Shown: piece by piece, positions 13,301 to 26,224 of the stretch
Layout of the letters: the number at the start of each line of letters is the position of its first letter
How positions within the stretch are numbered: the first letter of the stretch is position 1
From: Auanema rhodensis
Taxonomy: Eukaryota > Nematoda > Chromadorea > Rhabditida > Rhabditidae
Direction of reading: 5' to 3'
Assembly (NCBI GenBank): GCA_964057225.1
Contig: OZ059900.1
Location: 5,218,501-5,282,500 of the forward strand
DNA length: 64,000 bases
Position numbers and translations under genes: made by a program
Notes under the pieces: generated by a model
What the model was told of the DNA's origin: nothing
What the model saw: the letters and a program-made list of their open reading frames with translations, nothing else
Database searches by the model: none

Positions 13301-14432
13301 GACGAGTTAACTATACCACCTAAGTATCCGAAGAAAGTGATCTTGATTTGTAACTTGGTGCCCGGTAAAGATAGAGAAATACTGTACATTTTAATGAATT
13401 CTCCATAGTCATATTAGTCTAAAAACACTATCTTATTGTGTTTGATGCATGGTAACCAAGACTTCCAATTTTATGTGAACAGTTAACTATACCACCTAAG
13501 TATCCGAAGAAAGTGATCTTGATTTGTAACTCGGTGCCCGTTAAAGATAGAAGAATACTGTACATTTTAATGAATTCTCCATGGTCATATTAGTCTAAAA
13601 ACACTATCTTATTGTGTTTGATGCATGGTAGCCAGGACTTCCAATTTTATGTGAACAGTTAACTATACCACCTAAGTATCCGAAGAAAGTGATCTTGATT
13701 TGTAACTCGGTGCCCGGTAAAGATAGAAGAATACTGTACATTTTAATGAATTCTCCATGGTCATATTAGTCTAAAAACACTATCTTATTGTGTTTGATGC
13801 ATGGTAGCCAGGACTTCCAATTTTATGTGAACAGTTAACTATACCACCTAAGTATCCGAAGAAAGTGATCTTGATTTGTAACTCGGTGCCCGTTAAAGAT
13901 AGAAGAATACTGTACATTTTAATGAATTCTCCATGGTCATATTAGTCTAAAAACACTATCTTATTGTGTTTGATGCATGGTAGCCAGGACTTCCAATTTT
14001 ATGTGAACAGTTAACTATACCACCTAAGTATCCGAAGAAAGTGATCTTGATTTGTAACTCGGTGCCCGGTAAAGATAGAAGAATACTGTACACTTTAATG
14101 AATTCTCCATGGCCATATTAGACTAAAAACACTATCTTATTGTGTTTGATGCATGGTAGCCAGGACTTCCAATTTTATGTGAACAGTTAACTATACCACC
14201 TAAGTATCCGAAGAAAGTGATCTTGATTTGTAACTCGGTGCCCGGTAAAGATAGAAGAATACTGTACATTTTAATGAATTCTCCATGGTCATATTAGTCT
14301 AAAAACACTATCTTATTGTGTTTGATGCATGGTAGCCAGGACTTCCAATTTTATGTGAACAGTTAACTATACCACCTAAGTATCCGAAGAAAGTGATCTT
14401 GATTTGTAACTCGGTGCCCGGTAAAGATAGAA
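10385..14432. repeat. 23-monomer tandem unit, copy 2 (4048 bp)
   Basis: Monomer-for-monomer repeat of 6337-10384. Matching rare markers are aaagaattc at 11617 and 12145 (versus 7569 and 8097), ccaggg in the monomer at 13025 (versus 8977) and cactttaatg at 14081 (versus 10033). All pairs are exactly 4048 bases apart. I noticed two differences: ccatag instead of ccatgg in the monomer at 10913 (versus 6865), and an A-to-G giving agagaaat just before the ccatag monomer near 13375. So few differences in 4 kb imply a very recent duplication, or an assembly duplication. Confidence 0.9.
12673..13552. repeat. Five-monomer ccaggg cassette, copy 2
   Basis: Same five-monomer order as 8625-9504, exactly 4048 bases downstream, carried along inside the second 23-mer unit. 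The link between monomers 4 and 5 carries agagaaat rather than agaaaaat (near 13375). I saw this change in no other cassette copy. Confidence 0.9.
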
Positions 14433-14960
14433 GAATACTGTACATTTTGATGAACTCTCCATGGCCATATTAGACTAAAAACACTATCTTATTGTGTTTG
14501 ATGCATGGTAGCCAGGACTTCCAATTTTATGTGAAGAGTTAACTATACCACCTAAGTATCCGAAGAAAGTGATCTTGATTTGTAACTTGGTGCCCGTTAA
14601 AGATAGAAGAATACTGTACATTTTAATAAATTCTCCATGGTCATATTAGTCTAAAAACACTATCTTATTGTGTTTGATGCATGGTAGCCAGGACTTCCAA
14701 TTTTATGTGAAGAGTTAACTATACCACCTAAGTATCCGAAGAAAGTGATCTTGATTTGTAACTTGGTGCCCGGTAAAGATAGAAAAATACTGTACATTTT
14801 AATGAATTCTCCATAGTCATATTAGTCTAAAAACACTATCTTATTGTGTTTGATGCATGGTAACCAAGACTTCCAATTTTATGTGAACAGTTAACTATAC
14901 CACCTAAGTATCCGAAGAAAGTGATCTTGATTTGTAACTCGGTGCCCGGTAAAGATAGAA
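14433..14960. repeat. Contracted cassette (three of five monomers)
   Basis: The monomers at 14433 (gaagag, acttgg, cccgtt) and 14609 (aataaattc) are cassette monomers 1 and 2. The next monomer, at 14785, already has ccatag and taaccaag like monomer 5, so monomers 3 and 4 are missing. A complete cassette follows directly at 14961. This is what an unequal exchange between misaligned cassettes would leave behind. Confidence 0.75.
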
Positions 14961-15840
14961 GAATACTGTACATTTTGATGAACTCTCCATGGCCATATTA
15001 GACTAAAAACACTATCTTATTGTGTTTGATGCATGGTAGCCAGGACTTCCAATTTTATGTGAAGAGTTAACTATACCACCTAAGTATCCGAAGAAAGTGA
15101 TCTTGATTTGTAACTTGGTGCCCGTTAAAGATAGAAGAATACTGTACATTTTAATAAATTCTCCATGGTCATATTAGTCTAAAAACACTATCTTATTGTG
15201 TTTGATGCATGGTAGCCAGGACTTCCAATTTTATGTGAAGAGTTAACTATACCACCTAAGTATCCGAAGAAAGTGATCTTGATTTGTAACTTGGTGCCCG
15301 GTAAAGATAGAAAAATACTGTACATTTTAATGAATTCTCCAGGGTCATATTAGTCTAAAAACACTATCTTATTGTGTTTGATGCATGGTAACCAAGACTT
15401 CCAATTTTATGTGAACAGTTAACTATACCACCTAAGTATCCGAAGAAAGTGATCTTGATTTGTAACTCGGTGCCCGTTAAAGATAGAAGAATACTGTACA
15501 TTTTAATGAATTCTCCATGGCCATATTAGTCTAAAAACACTATCTTATTGTGTTTGATGCATGGTAGCCAGGACTTCCAATTTTATGTGACGAGTTAACT
15601 ATACCACCTAAGTATCCGAAGAAAGTGATCTTGATTTGTAACTTGGTGCCCGGTAAAGATAGAAAAATACTGTACATTTTAATGAATTCTCCATAGTCAT
15701 ATTAGTCTAAAAACACTATCTTATTGTGTTTGATGCATGGTAACCAAGACTTCCAATTTTATGTGAACAGTTAACTATACCACCTAAGTATCCGAAGAAA
15801 GTGATCTTGATTTGTAACTCGGTGCCCGTTAAAGATAGAA
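14961..15840. repeat. Five-monomer ccaggg cassette, copy 3
   Basis: Complete cassette with ccaggg in the monomer at 15313, gacgag in the monomer at 15489 and ccatag in the monomer at 15665. It is 13 monomers downstream of copy 2 and is followed by the same series of ggtc/gtct monomers. The block 12673-14432 therefore repeats as 14961-16720, with the contracted cassette in between. Confidence 0.9.
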
Positions 15841-16720
15841 GAATACTGTACATTTTAATGAATTCTCCATGGTCATATTAGTCTAAAAACACTATCTTAT
15901 TGTGTTTGATGCATGGTAGCCAGGACTTCCAATTTTATGTGAACAGTTAACTATACCACCTAAGTATCCGAAGAAAGTGATCTTGATTTGTAACTCGGTG
16001 CCCGGTAAAGATAGAAGAATACTGTACATTTTAATGAATTCTCCATGGTCATATTAGTCTAAAAACACTATCTTATTGTGTTTGATGCATGGTAGCCAGG
16101 ACTTCCAATTTTATGTGAACAGTTAACTATACCACCTAAGTATCCGAAGAAAGTGATCTTGATTTGTAACTCGGTGCCCGTTAAAGATAGAAGAATACTG
16201 TACATTTTAATGAATTCTCCATGGTCATATTAGTCTAAAAACACTATCTTATTGTGTTTGATGCATGGTAGCCAGGACTTCCAATTTTATGTGAACAGTT
16301 AACTATACCACCTAAGTATCCGAAGAAAGTGATCTTGATTTGTAACTCGGTGCCCGGTAAAGATAGAAGAATACTGTACATTTTAATGAATTCTCCATGG
16401 CCATATTAGACTAAAAACACTATCTTATTGTGTTTGATGCATGGTAGCCAGGACTTCCAATTTTATGTGAACAGTTAACTATACCACCTAAGTATCCGAA
16501 GAAAGTGATCTTGATTTGTAACTCGGTGCCCGGTAAAGATAGAAGAATACTGTACATTTTAATGAATTCTCCATGGTCATATTAGTCTAAAAACACTATC
16601 TTATTGTGTTTGATGCATGGTAGCCAGGACTTCCAATTTTATGTGAACAGTTAACTATACCACCTAAGTATCCGAAGAAAGTGATCTTGATTTGTAACTC
16701 GGTGCCCGGTAAAGATAGAA

Positions 16721-17600
16721 GAATACTGTACATTTTGATGAACTCTCCATGGCCATATTAGACTAAAAACACTATCTTATTGTGTTTGATGCATGGTAGC
16801 CAGGACTTCCAATTTTATGTGAAGAGTTAACTATACCACCTAAGTATCCGAAGAAAGTGATCTTGATTTGTAACTTGGTGCCCGTTAAAGATAGAAGAAT
16901 ACTGTACATTTTAATAAATTCTCCATGGTCATATTAGTCTAAAAACACTATCTTATTGTGTTTGATGCATGGTAGCCAGGACTTCCAATTTTATGTGAAG
17001 AGTTAACTATACCACCTAAGTATCCGAAGAAAGTGATCTTGATTTGTAACTTGGTGCCCGGTAAAGATAGAAAAATACTGTACATTTTAATGAATTCTCC
17101 AGGGTCATATTAGTCTAAAAACACTACCTTATTGTGTTTGATGCATGGTAACCAAGACTTCCAATTTTATGTGAACAGTTAACTATACCACCTAAGTATC
17201 CGAAGAAAGTGATCTTGATTTGTAACTCGGTGCCCGTTAAAGATAGAAGAATACTGTACATTTTAATGAATTCTCCATGGCCATATTAGTCTAAAAACAC
17301 TATCTTATTGTGTTTGATGCATGGTAGCCAGGACTTCCAATTTTATGTGACGAGTTAACTATACCACCTAAGTATCCGAAGAAAGTGATCTTGATTTGTA
17401 ACTTGGTGCCCGGTAAAGATAGAAAAATACTGTACATTTTAATGAATTCTCCATAGTCATATTAGTCTAAAAACACTATCTTATTGTGTTTGATGCATGG
17501 TAACCAAGACTTCCAATTTTATGTGAACAGTTAACTATACCACCTAAGTATCCGAAGAAAGTGATCTTGATTTGTAACTCGGTGCCCGTTAAAGATAGAA
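16721..17600. repeat. Five-monomer ccaggg cassette, copy 4
   Basis: Complete cassette 10 monomers after copy 3. The ccaggg monomer at 17073 has T-to-C at monomer position 55 (actacc, near 17127). That is the only change I noticed in the otherwise invariant 43-78 segment of all monomers in the window. Confidence 0.9.
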
Positions 17601-18128
17601 GAATACTGTACATTTTAATGAATTCTCCATGGTCATATTAGTCTAAAAACACTATCTTATTGTGTTTGATGCATGGTAGCCAGGACTTCCAATTTTATGT
17701 GAACAGTTAACTATACCACCTAAGTATCCGAAGAAAGTGATCTTGATTTGTAACTCGGTGCCCGGTAAAGATAGAAGAATACTGTACATTTTAATGAATT
17801 CTCCATGGTCATATTAGTCTAAAAACACTATCTTATTGTGTTTGATGCATGGTAGCCAGGACTTCCAATTTTATGTGAACAGTTAACTATACCACCTAAG
17901 TATCCGAAGAAAGTGATCTTGATTTGTAACTCGGTGCCCGTTAAAGATAGAAGAATACTGTACATTTTAATGAATTCTCCATGGTCATATTAGTCTAAAA
18001 ACACTATCTTATTGTGTTTGATGCATGGTAGCCAGGACTTCCAATTTTATGTGAACAGTTAACTATACCACCTAAGTATCCGAAGAAAGTGATCTTGATT
18101 TGTAACTTGGTGCCCGTTAAAGATAGAA

Positions 18129-18832
18129 GAATACTGTACATTTTAATAAATTCTCCATGGTCATATTAGTCTAAAAACACTATCTTATTGTGTTTGATGC
18201 ATGGTAGCCAGGACTTCCAATTTTATGTGAAGAGTTAACTATACCACCTAAGTATCCGAAGAAAGTGATCTTGATTTGTAACTTGGTGCCCGGTAAAGAT
18301 AGAAAAATACTGTACATTTTAATGAATTCTCCAGGGTCATATTAGTCTAAAAACACTATCTTATTGTGTTTGATGCATGGTAACCAAGACTTCCAATTTT
18401 ATGTGAACAGTTAACTATACCACCTAAGTATCCGAAGAAAGTGATCTTGATTTGTAACTCGGTGCCCGTTAAAGATAGAAGAATACTGTACATTTTAATG
18501 AATTCTCCATGGCCATATTAGTCTAAAAACACTATCTTATTGTGTTTGATGCATGGTAGCCAGGACTTCCAATTTTATGTGACGAGTTAACTATACCACC
18601 TAAGTATCCGAAGAAAGTGATCTTGATTTGTAACTTGGTGCCCGGTAAAGATAGAAAAATACTGTACATTTTAATGAATTCTCCATAGTCATATTAGTCT
18701 AAAAACACTATCTTATTGTGTTTGATGCATGGTAACCAAGACTTCCAATTTTATGTGAACAGTTAACTATACCACCTAAGTATCCGAAGAAAGTGATCTT
18801 GATTTGTAACTCGGTGCCCGTTAAAGATAGAA
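18129..18832. repeat. Cassette copy 5, first monomer hybrid
   Basis: Cassette monomers 2 to 5 are present (aataaattc at 18129, ccaggg at 18305, gacgag at 18481, ccatag at 18657). Monomer 1 is replaced by the hybrid at 17953-18128, which starts as aatgaattc/ggtc/gtct/gaacag but ends acttgg and cccgtt as cassette monomer 1 does. The spacing from copy 4 is only seven monomers, three fewer than the preceding 10, consistent with loss of three monomers by exchange at this hybrid. Confidence 0.8.
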
Positions 18833-21800
18833 GAATACTGTACATTTTAATGAATTCTCCATGGTCATATTAGTCTAAAAACACTATCTTATTGTGTTTG
18901 ATGCATGGTAGCCAGGACTTCCAATTTTATGTGAACAGTTAACTATACCACCTAAGTATCCGAAGAAAGTGATCTTGATTTGTAACTCGGTGCCCGGTAA
19001 AGATAGAAGAATACTGTACATTTTAATGAATTCTCCATGGTCATATTAGTCTAAAAACACTATCTTATTGTGTTTGATGCATGGTAGCCAGGACTTCCAA
19101 TTTTATGTGAACAGTTAACTATACCACCTAAGTATCCGAAGAAAGTGATCTTGATTTGTAACTCGGTGCCCGTTAAAGATAGAAGAATACTGTACATTTT
19201 AATGAATTCTCCATGGTCATATTAGTCTAAAAACACTATCTTATTGTGTTTGATGCATGGTAGCCAGGACTTCCAATTTTATGTGAACAGTTAACTATAC
19301 CACCTAAGTATCCGAAGAAAGTGATCTTGATTTGTAACTCGGTGCCCGGTAAAGATAGAAGAATACTGTACATTTTAATGAATTCTCCATGGTCATATTA
19401 GTCTAAAAACACTATCTTATTGTGTTTGATGCATGGTAGCCAGGACTTCCAATTTTATGTGAACAGTTAACTATACCACCTAAGTATCCGAAGAAAGTGA
19501 TCTTGATTTGTAACTCGGTGCCCGTTAAAGATAGAAGAATACTGTACATTTTAATGAATTCTCCATGGTCATATTAGTCTAAAAACACTATCTTATTGTG
19601 TTTGATGCATGGTAGCCAGGACTTCCAATTTTATGTGAACAGTTAACTATACCACCTAAGTATCCGAAGAAAGTGATCTTGATTTGTAACTCGGTGCCCG
19701 TTAAAGATAGAAGAATACTGTACATTTTAATGAATTCTCCATGGTCATATTAGTCTAAAAACACTATCTTATTGTGTTTGATGCATGGTAGCCAGGACTT
19801 CCAATTTTATGTGAACAGTTAACTATACCACCTAAGTATCCGAAGAAAGTGATCTTGATTTGTAACTCGGTGCCCGGTAAAGATAGAAGAATACTGTACA
19901 TTTTAATGAATTCTCCATGGCCATATTAGACTAAAAACACTATCTTATTGTGTTTGATGCATGGTAGCCAGGACTTCCAATTTTATGTGAACAGTTAACT
20001 ATACCACCTAAGTATCCGAAGAAAGTGATCTTGATTTGTAACTCGGTGCCCGGTAAAGATAGAAGAATACTGTACATTTTAATGAATTCTCCATGGTCAT
20101 ATTAGTCTAAAAACACTATCTTATTGTGTTTGATGCATGGTAGCCAGGACTTCCAATTTTATGTGAACAGTTAACTATACCACCTAAGTATCCGAAGAAA
20201 GTGATCTTGATTTGTAACTCGGTGCCCGGTAAAGATAGAAGAATACTGTACATTTTAATGAATTCTCCATGGTCATATTAGTCTAAAAACACTATCTTAT
20301 TGTGTTTGATGCATGGTAGCCAGGACTTCCAATTTTATGTGAACAGTTAACTATACCACCTAAGTATCCGAAGAAAGTGATCTTGATTTGTAACTCGGTG
20401 CCCGTTAAAGATAGAAGAATACTGTACATTTTAATGAATTCTCCATGGTCATATTAGTCTAAAAACACTATCTTATTGTGTTTGATGCATGGTAGCCAGG
20501 ACTTCCAATTTTATGTGAACAGTTAACTATACCACCTAAGTATCCGAAGAAAGTGATCTTGATTTGTAACTCGGTGCCCGGTAAAGATAGAAGAATACTG
20601 TACATTTTAATGAATTCTCCATGGCCATATTAGACTAAAAACACTATCTTATTGTGTTTGATGCATGGTAGCCAGGACTTCCAATTTTATGTGAACAGTT
20701 AACTATACCACCTAAGTATCCGAAGAAAGTGATCTTGATTTGTAACTCGGTGCCCGGTAAAGATAGAAGAATACTGTACATTTTAATGAATTCTCCATGG
20801 TCATATTAGTCTAAAAACACTATCTTATTGTGTTTGATGCATGGTAGCCAGGACTTCCAATTTTATGTGAACAGTTAACTATACCACCTAAGTATCCGAA
20901 GAAAGTGATCTTGATTTGTAACTCGGTGCCCGTTAAAGATAGAAGAATACTGTACATTTTAATGAATTCTCCATGGTCATATTAGTCTAAAAACACTATC
21001 TTATTGTGTTTGATGCATGGTAGCCAGGACTTCCAATTTTATGTGAACAGTTAACTATACCACCTAAGTATCCGAAGAAAGTGATCTTGATTTGTAACTC
21101 GGTGCCCGGTAAAGATAGAAGAATACTGTACATTTTAATGAATTCTCCATGGCCATATTAGACTAAAAACACTATCTTATTGTGTTTGATGCATGGTAGC
21201 CAGGACTTCCAATTTTATGTGAACAGTTAACTATACCACCTAAGTATCCGAAGAAAGTGATCTTGATTTGTAACTCGGTGCCCGGTAAAGATAGAAGAAT
21301 ACTGTACATTTTAATGAATTCTCCATGGCCATATTAGACTAAAAACACTATCTTATTGTGTTTGATGCATGGTAGCCAGGACTTCCAATTTTATGTGAAC
21401 AGTTAACTATACCACCTAAGTATCCGAAGAAAGTGATCTTGATTTGTAACTCGGTGCCCGGTAAAGATAGAAGAATACTGTACATTTTAATGAATTCTTC
21501 ATGGCCATATTAGACTAAAAACACTATCTTATTGTGTTTGATGCATGGTAGCCAGGACTTCCAATTTTATGTGAACAGTTAACTATACCACCTAAGTATC
21601 CGAAGAAAGTGATCTTGATTTGTAACTCGGTGCCCGGTAAAGATAGAAGAATACTGTACATTTTAAAGAATTCTCCATGGTCATATTAGACTAAAAACAC
21701 TATCTTATTGTGTTTGATGCATGGTAGCCAGGACTTCCAATTTTATGTGAACAGTTAACTATACCACCTAAGTATCCGAAGAAAGTGATCTTGATTTGTA

Positions 21801-22176
21801 ACTCGGTGCCCGGTAAAGATAGAAGAATACTGTACATTTTAATGAATTCTCCATGGCCATATTAGACTAAAAACACTATCTTATTGTGTTTGATGCATGG
21901 TAGCCAGGACTTCCAATTTTATGTGAACAGTTAACTATACCACCTAAGTATCCGAAGAAAGTGATCTTGATTTGTAACTCGGTGCCCGTTAAAGATAGAA
22001 GAATACTGTACATTTTAATGAATTCTCCATGGTCATATTAGTCTAAAAACACTATCTTATTGTGTTTGATGCATGGTAGCCAGGACTTCCAATTTTATGT
22101 GAACAGTTAACTATACCACCTAAGTATCCGAAGAAAGTGATCTTGATTTGTAACTCGGTGCCCGGTAAAGATAGAA

Positions 22177-23056
22177 GAATACTGTACATTTTGATGAACT
22201 CTCCATGGCCATATTAGACTAAAAACACTATCTTATTGTGTTTGATGCATGGTAGCCAGGACTTCCAATTTTATGTGAAGAGTTAACTATACCACCTAAG
22301 TATCCGAAGAAAGTGATCTTGATTTGTAACTTGGTGCCCGTTAAAGATAGAAGAATACTGTACATTTTAATAAATTCTCCATGGTCATATTAGTCTAAAA
22401 ACACTATCTTATTGTGTTTGATGCATGGTAGCCAGGACTTCCAATTTTATGTGAAGAGTTAACTATACCACCTAAGTATCCGAAGAAAGTGATCTTGATT
22501 TGTAACTTGGTGCCCGGTAAAGATAGAAAAATACTGTACATTTTAATGAATTCTCCAGGGTCATATTAGTCTAAAAACACTATCTTATTGTGTTTGATGC
22601 ATGGTAACCAAGACTTCCAATTTTATGTGAACAGTTAACTATACCACCTAAGTATCCGAAGAAAGTGATCTTGATTTGTAACTCGGTGCCCGTTAAAGAT
22701 AGAAGAATACTGTACATTTTAATGAATTCTCCATGGCCATATTAGTCTAAAAACACTATCTTATTGTGTTTGATGCATGGTAGCCAGGACTTCCAATTTT
22801 ATGTGACGAGTTAACTATACCACCTAAGTATCCGAAGAAAGTGATCTTGATTTGTAACTTGGTGCCCGGTAAAGATAGAAAAATACTGTACATTTTAATG
22901 AATTCTCCATAGTCATATTAGTCTAAAAACACTATCTTATTGTGTTTGATGCATGGTAACCAAGACTTCCAATTTTATGTGAACAGTTAACTATACCACC
23001 TAAGTATCCGAAGAAAGTGATCTTGATTTGTAACTCGGTGCCCGTTAAAGATAGAA
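22177..23056. repeat. Five-monomer ccaggg cassette, copy 6
   Basis: Complete cassette with aataaattc at 22353, ccaggg at 22529, gacgag at 22705 and ccatag at 22881. It marks the switch from the EcoRI-rich domain to the long A-rich domain. The monomer after it (23057) ends with tatctcgg (A-to-T at position 153), a rare marker seen again near 26377, 36761 and 41689. Confidence 0.9.
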
Positions 23057-25696
23057 GAATACTGTACATTTTAATGAATTCTCCATGGCCATATTAGTCT
23101 AAAAACACTATCTTATTGTGTTTGATGCATGGTAGCCAGGACTTCCAATTTTATGTGAACAGTTAACTATACCACCTAAGTATCCGAAGAAAGTGATCTT
23201 GATTTGTATCTCGGTGCCCGGTAAAGATAGAAGAATACTGTACATTTTGATGAACTCTCCATGGCCATATTAGACTAAAAACACTATCTTATTGTGTTTG
23301 ATGCATGGTAGCCAGGACTTCCAATTTTATGTGAACAGTTAACTATACCACCTAAGTATCCGAAGAAAGTGATCTTGATTTGTAACTCGGTGCCCGTTAA
23401 AGATGGAAGAATACTGTACATTTTGATGAACTCTCCATGGCCATATTAGACTAAAAACACTATCTTATTGTGTTTGATGCATGGTAGCCAGGACTTCCAA
23501 TTTTATGTGAACAGTTAACTATACCACCTAAGTATCCGAAGAAAGTGATCTTGATTTGTAACTCGGTGCCCGTTAAAGATAGAAGAATACTGTACATTTT
23601 AATGAATTCTCCATGGGCATATTAGTCTAAAAACACTATCTTATTGTGTTTGATGCATGGTAACCAAGACTTCCAATTTTATGTGAACAGTTAACTATAC
23701 CACCTAAGTATCCGAAGAAAGTGATCTTGATTTGTAACTCGGTGCCCGTTAAAGATAGAAGAATACTGTACATTTCAATGAATTCTCCATGGCCATATTA
23801 GTCTAAAAACACTATCTTATTGTGTTTGATGCATGGTAACCAAGACTTCCAATTTTATGTGAAGAGTTAACTATACCACCTAAGTATCCGAAGAAAGTGA
23901 TCTTGATTTGTAACTCGGTGCCCGTTAAAGATAAAAGAATACTGTACATTTTAATGAATTCTCCATGGCCATATTAGACTAAAAACACTATCTTATTGTG
24001 TTTGATGCATGGTAGCCAGGACTTCCAATTTTATGTGAACAGTTAACTATACCACCTAAGTATCCGAAGAAAGTGATCTTGATTTGTAACTCGGTGCCCG
24101 GTAAAGATAGAAGAATACTGTACATTTTGATGAACTTTCCATGGCCATATTAGACTAAAAACACTATCTTATTGTGTTTGATGCATGGTAGCCAGGACTT
24201 CCAATTTTATGTGAACAGTTAACTATACCACCTAAGTATCCGAAGAAAGTGATCTTGATTTGTAACTCGGTGCCCGGTAAAGATAGAAGAATACTGTACA
24301 TTTTGATGAACTCTCCATGGCCATATTAGACTAAAAACACTATCTTATTGTGTTTGATGCATGGTAGCCAGGACTTCCAATTTTATGTGAACAGTTAACT
24401 ATACCACCTAAGTATCCGAAGAAAGTGATCTTGATTTGTAACTCGGTGCCCGGTAAAGATAGAAGAATACTGTACATTTTGATGAACTTTCCATGGCCAT
24501 ATTAGACTAAAAACACTATCTTATTGTGTTTGATGCATGGTAGCCAGGACTTCCAATTTTATGTGAACAGTTAACTATACCACCTAAGTATCCGAAGAAA
24601 GTGATCTTGATTTGTAACTCGGTGCCCGGTAAAGATAGAAGAATACTGTACATTTTGATGAACTTTCCATGGCCATATTAGACTAAAAACACTATCTTAT
24701 TGTGTTTGATGCATGGTAGCCAGGACTTCCAATTTTATGTGAACAGTTAACTATACCACCTAAGTATCCGAAGAAAGTGATCTTGATTTGTAACTCGGTG
24801 CCCGGTAAAGATAGAAGAATACTGTACATTTTGATGAACTCTCCATGGCCATATTAGACTAAAAACACTATCTTATTGTGTTTGATGCATGGTAGCCAGG
24901 ACTTCCAATTTTATGTGAACAGTTAACTATACCACCTAAGTATCCGAAGAAAGTGATCTTGATTTGTAACTCGGTGCCCGGTAAAGATAGAAGAATACTG
25001 TACATTTTGATGAACTTTCCATGGCCATATTAGACTAAAAACACTATCTTATTGTGTTTGATGCATGGTAGCCAGGACTTCCAATTTTATGTGAACAGTT
25101 AACTATACCACCTAAGTATCCGAAGAAAGTGATCTTGATTTGTAACTCGGTGCCCGGTAAAGATAGAAGAATACTGTACATTTTGATGAACTTTCCATGG
25201 CCATATTAGACTAAAAACACTATCTTATTGTGTTTGATGCATGGTAGCCAGGACTTCCAATTTTATGTGAACAGTTAACTATACCACCTAAGTATCCGAA
25301 GAAAGTGATCTTGATTTGTAACTCGGTGCCCGGTAAAGATAGAAGAATACTGTACATTTTGATGAACTCTCCATGGCCATATTAGACTAAAAACACTATC
25401 TTATTGTGTTTGATGCATGGTAGCCAGGACTTCCAATTTTATGCGAACAGTTAACTATACCACCTAAGTATCCGAAGAAAGTGATCTTGATTTGTAACTC
25501 GGTGCCCGTTAAAGATAGAAGAATACTGTACATTTTAATGAATTCTCCATGGCCATATTAGACTAAAAACACTATCTTATTGTGTTTGATGCATGGTAGC
25601 CAGGACTTCCAATTTTATGTGAAGAGTTAACTATACCACCTAAGTATCCGAAGAAAGTGATCTTGATTTGTAACTTGGTGCCCGGTAAAGATAGAA

Positions 25697-26224
25697 AAAT
25701 ACTGTACATTTTAATGAATTCTCCAGGGTCATATTAGTCTAAAAACACTATCTTATTGTGTTTGATGCATGGTAACCAAGACTTCCAATTTTATGTGAAC
25801 AGTTAACTATACCACCTAAGTATCCGAAGAAAGTGATCTTGATTTGTAACTCGGTGCCCGTTAAAGATAGAAGAATACTGTACATTTTAATGAATTCTCC
25901 ATGGCCATATTAGTCTAAAAACACTATCTTATTGTGTTTGATGCATGGTAGCCAGGACTTCCAATTTTATGTGACGAGTTAACTATACCACCTAAGTATC
26001 CGAAGAAAGTGATCTTGATTTGTAACTTGGTGCCCGGTAAAGATAGAAAAATACTGTACATTTTAATGAATTCTCCATGGTCATATTAGTCTAAAAACAC
26101 TATCTTATTGTGTTTGATGCATGGTAACCAAGACTTCCAATTTTATGTGAACAGTTAACTATACCACCTAAGTATCCGAAGAAAGTGATCTTGATTTGTA
26201 ACTCGGTGCCCGTTAAAGATAGAA
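25697..26224. repeat. Cassette fragment, copy 7 (monomers 3 to 5)
   Basis: Only the ccaggg, gacgag and terminal monomers are present, and the last has ccatgg instead of ccatag. The preceding monomer (25521) begins as aatgaattc/ggcc/gact but ends gaagag, acttgg and cccgg like cassette monomer 2. It looks like a recombinant with its switch between monomer positions 42 and 104. The fragment lies 18 monomers after copy 6 and the following tatctcgg monomer matches too, so it is part of an 18-monomer (3168 bp) imperfect duplication. Confidence 0.75.

Larger units (their letters stand above)
14433..22176. repeat. EcoRI-rich domain 1, later part
   Basis: Forty-four monomers, mostly aatgaattc (EcoRI site at 20-25) with alternating ggtc/gtct and ggcc/gact subtypes and alternating cccgg and cccgtt ends, plus cassettes at 14433-18832. 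From 18833 to 22176 it is cassette-free and consists of ggtc/gtct and ggcc/gact E-type monomers in short irregular alternation, with an aaag trimer at 21297-21824. The monomer at 21473 has a private gaattcttc change. No other structure was seen here. Confidence 0.8.

Noticed and set aside
10385-14432. A single array-wide higher-order repeat of 23 monomers
   Set aside because: The 23-monomer period holds for only two copies. Elsewhere spacings of 3, 5, 12, 14, 15, 16, 18, 35 and about 52 monomers are seen.
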